Shown here: positions 60,009-64,000 of the stretch, in pieces
Layout: every line of letters begins with the position of its first letter
How positions within the stretch are numbered: the stretch's first letter is position 1
Assembly: GCA_019455065.1 (NCBI GenBank)
Contig: JACFNC010000003.1
Location: 186,001 to 250,000 of the forward strand
DNA length: 64,000 nt
Direction of reading: 5' to 3'
Origin: Rhodospirillales bacterium
GTDB taxonomy: Bacteria > Pseudomonadota > Alphaproteobacteria > Rhodospirillales > Magnetospirillaceae
The notes under the pieces: model-generated
Seen by the model: the letters and a program-made list of their open reading frames with translations, nothing else
Database searches by the model: none
Told to the model about the DNA's origin: nothing
Translations under genes and position numbers: made by a program

Positions 60009-62150
60009 ATGCAAATCGCCCGCGCCCGCGTCTGGCCCGGCAGCCCGAATGTCCTTGGCGCAACCTGGGACGGGGGCGGCGTAAATTTCGCCCTCTTCTC
60101 CGCGCACGCCGAGCGGGTCGAGCTTTGTCTCTTCGATCCATCCGGCCAGCGGGAGTTGGAGCGCGTCGCCCTCCCGGAATACACCGACGAGGTCTGGCAC
60201 GGATATCTACCCGACCTGGGGCCCGGCCAGCTCTACGGTTACAGGGTGTATGGGCCGTACGACCCCAGGCGCGGCCATCGCTTCAATCACCACAAGCTGC
60301 TGCTGGATCCCTACGCCAAGTCGATCGTAGGGCAATTGCTGTGGTCAGACGCTCATTTCGGGTACCGGATCGGCCACGGTCGCGAGGACCTATCGTTCGA
60401 CCGGCGCGACAATGCGCGTGGCATGCCAAAGGGCCAAGTGGTCGACACCGCGTTCACCTGGGGCGACGAACGGCGGCCGCAGGTGCCGTGGAACCGATCG
60501 ATTCTGTACGAGGCTCACGTACGCGGCATGACCAAGGCGCATCCCGAAGTGCCGCCGCAATACCGGGGAACCTTCGCCGGCCTCGCCTGGCCGACCATGA
60601 CGGACCATTTGAAGAATCTCGGAATTACGGCGATCGAGCTGCTGCCCGTGCACGCCTTCGTCGACGACCGCGTTCTCGTGCAGAAGGGACTTCGGAATTA
60701 TTGGGGCTACAACACGATCGGCTTCTTCGCCCTCGATCCCCGTTACATGGCGACGGGCCGTATCGGAGAGTTCAAGGCCATGGTGCGCCGCTTCCACGAC
60801 GCCGGCATCGAGGTGATGCTCGACGTGGTCTACAACCATACGGCCGAAGGGAATCACCTTGGGCCGACCCTCTCTTTCCGGGGGATCGACAACGCATCGT
60901 ATTACAAGCTGGTTCCCGACGACCCGCGTTACTACTGGGATTCCACGGGTTGCGGAAACACCCTCGATGTGGGCCATCCGCGCGTCCTCCAACTCGTGCT
61001 CGACAGCCTGCGCTATTGGGTCAGCGAGATGCACGTCGACGGCTTCCGCTTCGATCTCACCTCATCGCTGGCGCGGGAAGGGTTTATCTACGATCCCGGC
61101 GCGGCATTCTTCGACGCCATACGCCAGGATCCCGTGCTCTCTTCGGTCAAGCTCATCGCAGAACCATGGGACCTCGGTCACGGCGGCTACCAGGTCGGGG
61201 GGTATCCCCCGGGCTGGTCGGAGTGGAACGGGAAGTACCGCGATACCGTCCGCCGCTTCTGGAAGGGAGATGCCGGGCAGGTGCCCAACCTGGCCTCGCG
61301 CATGACGGGATCCAGCGACCTGTTCGGCCATCGCGGGCGTCGCCCCTGGGCCAGCATCAACTTCGTGACCGCCCACGACGGGTTCACGCTCGCCGATCTG
61401 GTCAGCTACAACGACAAGCACAACGAGGCCAATCTCGAGGACAACCGGGACGGCATCAATGAGAACGACAGCTGGAACTGCGGCGTCGAAGGAGCCACGG
61501 ACGATCCGGGCGTGTTGGAGCTACGCGAGCGGCAACGGCGCAACATCATGGCGACGCTGCTGCTGTCGCAGGGGGTCCCCATGCTCCTCGCCGGCGATGA
61601 AATCGGCAACGGCCAGGGCGGCAACAACAACGTCTATTGCCAGGACAACGAGATAAGCTGGATCGATTGGACCCAGCCGGACACTTCGTTCCTGCGATTC
61701 GTGCAGCGACTTTCGGCGCTTCGGCTAAGGCATCCCGTGTTTCACCGGGGCAGATTTTTCCGGGGACGGGTCGCCGAGGGCGAGGGGCGTCCTGACATCG
61801 TTTGGCTGGCGCCGGCAGGACGCGAAAACGCCGACGAGGACTGGAACTACGGCGAGGCCAGAACCCTGGGGATGCTGCTTACTGGCGATACCGGGGACTA
61901 CTATTTCACGACGCCGGCCGGAGTGCGGGAACTCGACCGCGCTTTTCTCATCCTGCTCAACGCCCATCACGAGGAGGTCCCGTTCGTGCTGCCGCCCGAA
62001 GGCGGTGATTGGGAGGCGGTGATCGACACGGCCGCGGAAAACGGCGGAGCCGGAGGAGTGACGAAGGCCGGCGAAGCCTTTCCCTTGCAGGGCAGGTCGC
62101 TCGTCGTGCTGGTTCGCCGCGAGGACGGGCGTCCGTTCAAACTCGCCTGA
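60009..62150 (+). CDS. glgX: Glycogen debranching enzyme GlgX
   Basis: 713 residues of the GH13 isoamylase group. An N-terminal CBM48-type domain (WPGSPNVLGATWDGGGVNFALFS), then the catalytic barrel with DVVYNHTAEG, DGFRFDLTS (nucleophile Asp), AEPWDLG (acid Glu) and TAHDGFTL (third Asp). It hydrolyses alpha-1,6 links of glycogen limit dextrins. No other glg gene is near, which is unusual. The SD is weak. It converges with the PuuB-like gene, 4 bp away. Confidence 0.95.
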   Translation: MQIARARVWPGSPNVLGATWDGGGVNFALFSAHAERVELCLFDPSGQRELERVALPEYTDEVWHGYLPDLGPGQLYGYRVYGPYDPRRGHRFNHHKLLLDPYAKSIVGQLLWSDAHFGYRIGHGREDLSFDRRDNARGMPKGQVVDTAFTWGDERRPQVPWNRSILYEAHVRGMTKAHPEVPPQYRGTFAGLAWPTMTDHLKNLGITAIELLPVHAFVDDRVLVQKGLRNYWGYNTIGFFALDPRYMATGRIGEFKAMVRRFHDAGIEVMLDVVYNHTAEGNHLGPTLSFRGIDNASYYKLVPDDPRYYWDSTGCGNTLDVGHPRVLQLVLDSLRYWVSEMHVDGFRFDLTSSLAREGFIYDPGAAFFDAIRQDPVLSSVKLIAEPWDLGHGGYQVGGYPPGWSEWNGKYRDTVRRFWKGDAGQVPNLASRMTGSSDLFGHRGRRPWASINFVTAHDGFTLADLVSYNDKHNEANLEDNRDGINENDSWNCGVEGATDDPGVLELRERQRRNIMATLLLSQGVPMLLAGDEIGNGQGGNNNVYCQDNEISWIDWTQPDTSFLRFVQRLSALRLRHPVFHRGRFFRGRVAEGEGRPDIVWLAPAGRENADEDWNYGEARTLGMLLTGDTGDYYFTTPAGVRELDRAFLILLNAHHEEVPFVLPPEGGDWEAVIDTAAENGGAGGVTKAGEAFPLQGRSLVVLVRREDGRPFKLA

Positions 62151-62154
62151 GCGA

Positions 62155-63420
62155 TCACAGGGCGTCGCGCAACCTGTACCAGGCCATGGCAAGCGCAAGC
62201 AGGGGTGTACGCAGGGCGCCACCCGGGAAGCGGCGATGTCTCAACCCGGCAAGGTTTTCCAACCCTCTCGAATCGCCGCTGGCTGCCTCGGCCATGAGCT
62301 TGCCGACGAGGCCGGTGAGGGTTACCCCCTGGCCGGAAAATCCCGTCGCAAACCAGATGTTCTCCTCCACCTGGCCCGCGAAGGGAAGGCGGCTCGTCGT
62401 AATTGCGACCTGTCCGCCCCAGACCCACTCGCACGCCACGTCGGTGAGTTGAGGGAAGACCCTGCGCAGCCGGCGCATGAGGACGAGCGAAGGCGAAGCC
62501 TCGGTCCGCCAGTAGCTGGCGCCGCCGCCGAAAAGGAGGCGGTGATCGGCCGAGAGCCTGAAATAGTCGAGCACCGCGTTGCAGTCGCTGACCGCCGCGT
62601 TTCCGGGCAGAAGCTCGCGGGCGCGTGCGGCTCCAAGAGGTTCGGTTGCGAGCATGTGCGTCGTGACCGGCACCACCATTCCCCGCGCCTCGGGCAAGAA
62701 TCCCTCGAGGTAGGGGGCGCACATCAACACTTGATTAGCCCGCACGCTTCCCCCCTGCGCGTTGAGCACGGGCCGGGGCCCGCGCTTCAGAGCAAGGACC
62801 GGGGTTTGTTCGAAGATGGTGGCGCCACGCGCTTCCGCCGCGCGCGCGAGTCCGCGAGCGTAGGACAGGGGATTCAGGTGCCCGCCGCCGGCGTCGAACA
62901 TTCCGCCGACATAGACGGGAGAGGCGACGATTGCAGGCAAGGCCTCGCGTGTGACCATGCGCGCATGGCGGTAACCGAACGCCTCCCAAGCCGCCAGTTC
63001 CTCCGAGAGTTCGTTCATATGGCGCGGTTTGACGGCGGCGAAGAAATATCCCCGCACCATCTCGCACGCGATTCCATGGCGCTCGATGGTGTCGATAAGG
63101 AGGCTCTTCGAGCCCTCGGCCAGGTCCCACAGCATGCGCGCCTTCGAAACGCCCAGGTTTCGCGCGATCGTCGTCAGGTTCACGGAGAACCCGGTCACGA
63201 TCTGGCCGCCATTGCGGCCTGACGCGCCGGCCCCGATCCGCTGCGCCTCGAGGACGACCACTTCGCGCCCTTGTTCGGCGAGGTGGAGCGCAGCCGAAAG
63301 CCCGGTGTAGCCCCCGCCGACCACGCACACGTCGCAGTCCACGTCACGGGCGAGGATCCGGCGCAGCGGTTCCCGCGGGGCAATGGCTTCGTAAAAGGAG
63401 CGATCGCGGAGATGCGTCAA
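62155..63420 (-). CDS. puuB: PuuB-like FAD-dependent amine oxidase
   Basis: 421 residues. The FAD site VVGGGYTGLSAALHLAEQG (GxGxxG), then GASGRNGGQIVTGFS, typical of gamma-glutamylputrescine oxidoreductase and related DAO enzymes. The C-terminus shows GFSGQGVTLTGLVGKL. It would oxidise gamma-glutamylputrescine or a similar gamma-glutamylated amine to the aldehyde. The divergent gene encodes a glutamate-putrescine ligase-like glutamine synthetase, which supports the assignment. Confidence 0.86.
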   Translation of the reverse strand: MTHLRDRSFYEAIAPREPLRRILARDVDCDVCVVGGGYTGLSAALHLAEQGREVVVLEAQRIGAGASGRNGGQIVTGFSVNLTTIARNLGVSKARMLWDLAEGSKSLLIDTIERHGIACEMVRGYFFAAVKPRHMNELSEELAAWEAFGYRHARMVTREALPAIVASPVYVGGMFDAGGGHLNPLSYARGLARAAEARGATIFEQTPVLALKRGPRPVLNAQGGSVRANQVLMCAPYLEGFLPEARGMVVPVTTHMLATEPLGAARARELLPGNAAVSDCNAVLDYFRLSADHRLLFGGGASYWRTEASPSLVLMRRLRRVFPQLTDVACEWVWGGQVAITTSRLPFAGQVEENIWFATGFSGQGVTLTGLVGKLMAEAASGDSRGLENLAGLRHRRFPGGALRTPLLALAMAWYRLRDAL

Positions 63421-63433
63421 CGGCGACTCGGGA

Positions 63434-63463
63434 TCGTGCTTGCTTCGAGGACTTGTTTATACT
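63434..63463 (+). promoter_or_regulatory. Candidate promoter of the PuuA-like gene
   Basis: TATACT (63458-63463) is a good -10 box about 35 bp before the ATG at 63498, but the -35 position (near 63434-63440, TCGTGC) is poor, so an activator would be needed if this is the promoter. Confidence 0.35.
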
Positions 63464-63497
63464 AGCTGAGCCGCGCCTTCGCACAGGGTGAACCTGA

Positions 63498-64000
63498 ATG
63501 ACCGATTTGGTGAAATGGATTCGGGACCGCGGAATAACCGAGGTCGAGTGCCTGGTTCCCGATATCTCGGGGATCGCGCGCGGAAAAATACTGCCGGCCC
63601 AGAAATTCGCCGCAAGCCATTCCGATCGTGGCCTCCGGCTTCCGGAAAGCATCTTCGTGCAGACGGTCACCGGAGACTACCCGGAGGAGGACGTCACCGG
63701 CGAGGCCAACGGCGACATCTACCTGCGGCCGGATCCCGACACCATCCGCGTCGTGCCGTGGTACGAGGAGCCGACCGCCATGGTGATCAACGACTGCGTC
63801 TACGCCGACGGCTCGCCGGTGCGGATTTCACCCAGGGAGGTGCTCCGGCGCGTGCTCGGTCTCTATCACCACAGGGGATGGAATCCGGTCGTCGCCCCTG
63901 AGTTGGAGTTCTTTCTCGTCAAAGTGAGTTCCGACCCCGACTATCCGCTGGAACCGCCCATCGGGCGGTCGGGGCGGCCGGAGATCGGGCGGCAGTCCTA
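63498..64000 (+). CDS. puuA: Glutamine synthetase-family gamma-glutamylamine ligase (PuuA-like), 3'-truncated
   Basis: The first 167 residues are in the window. The beta-grasp N-domain (CLVPDISGIARGKILPAQKF) has PuuA-like rather than GlnA-like sequence, and the start of the catalytic domain shows the first metal-binding Glu set PELEFF. The reading frame is open at the window end. It joins glutamate to putrescine or another amine, the first step of the gamma-glutamyl route, with the divergent PuuB-like oxidase as the second step. Confidence 0.85.
   Translation, partial: MTDLVKWIRDRGITEVECLVPDISGIARGKILPAQKFAASHSDRGLRLPESIFVQTVTGDYPEEDVTGEANGDIYLRPDPDTIRVVPWYEEPTAMVINDCVYADGSPVRISPREVLRRVLGLYHHRGWNPVVAPELEFFLVKVSSDPDYPLEPPIGRSGRPEIGRQS

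Noticed and set aside
1-64000. CRISPR arrays, prophage, insertion sequences, tRNA and rRNA genes
   Set aside because: No spaced direct repeats, transposase, integrase, phage structural gene or tRNA cloverleaf was seen on reading the window.

Overview
The window is GC-rich throughout and almost fully coding. A MipZ division ATPase, a ClpS-ClpA pair, a PHA phasin with a PhaR-type operator, an HWE-type kinase and a fused NAD-dependent formate dehydrogenase together point to an alphaproteobacterium, most likely a metabolically versatile Rhodospirillales-like organism. No rRNA, tRNA, CRISPR array, IS element or prophage gene was recognised. It reads as chromosomal backbone carrying several catabolic islands.

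Layout. 1-2.9 kb: 3' part of a membrane histidine kinase, a mandelate racemase with a complete active site, and a small membrane protein. 3.2-6.7 kb: a CheB-CheR-PAS-HWE kinase overlapping a single-domain response regulator. 6.7-14.8 kb (minus): a seven-gene acid-catabolism operon, transcribed as E1alpha, E1beta, enoyl-CoA hydratase, E2, acyl-CoA dehydrogenase, acyl-CoA ligase, MmgE/PrpD. 15.1-15.9 kb: a multi-pass membrane protein that appears to start with ATT. 15.9-20.2 kb (minus): a kinase/acyl-CoA dehydrogenase pair of the ACAD10/11-LvaA/LvaC type, followed by SurE and an old yellow enzyme. 20.3-30.0 kb: a LysR regulator divergent from a cluster of M24 creatinase-like protein (one metal ligand replaced by Cys), FmdB-like zinc ribbon, acyl-CoA ligase, SDR, complete TRAP transporter, cupin and KynB-like cyclase.

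30.1-33.5 kb (minus): an outer-membrane protein, then a P19-type iron protein, a polyferredoxin and a 48-residue ORF behind a 23-bp palindrome. 33.6-42.9 kb: an EamA exporter, formate-tetrahydrofolate ligase, formate dehydrogenase beta and alpha, three tandem DUF2795 genes and an eIF2B/ribose-1,5-bisphosphate-isomerase-like protein; this is a formate/C1 node. 43-49 kb: a three-BON protein, a small hypothetical, a GH114-like protein coupled to an LhgO-like oxidoreductase, MipZ, and a VWA-like/DnaJ membrane pair. 49.1-52.8 kb: GalU, UDP-glucose dehydrogenase and phosphomannomutase, which supply sugar nucleotides for surface polysaccharide. 52.9-64 kb: gamma-glutamylcyclotransferase-like protein, D,D-carboxypeptidase with SPOR domain, phasin, ClpS/ClpA, an AMACR-like racemase overlapping YjbQ, GlgX, and a divergent PuuB-like oxidase and PuuA-like glutamine synthetase (cut by the window end).

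The best candidates for undescribed biology are the M24/TRAP/cyclase cluster, the E3-less dehydrogenase operon with MmgE/PrpD, the SurE-containing ACAD10/11-type operon, the permease-less P19/polyferredoxin locus, and the DUF2795 triplet beside formate dehydrogenase. Start codons were reassigned where Shine-Dalgarno (SD) sequence or family length argued for it; such cases are stated in the entries.
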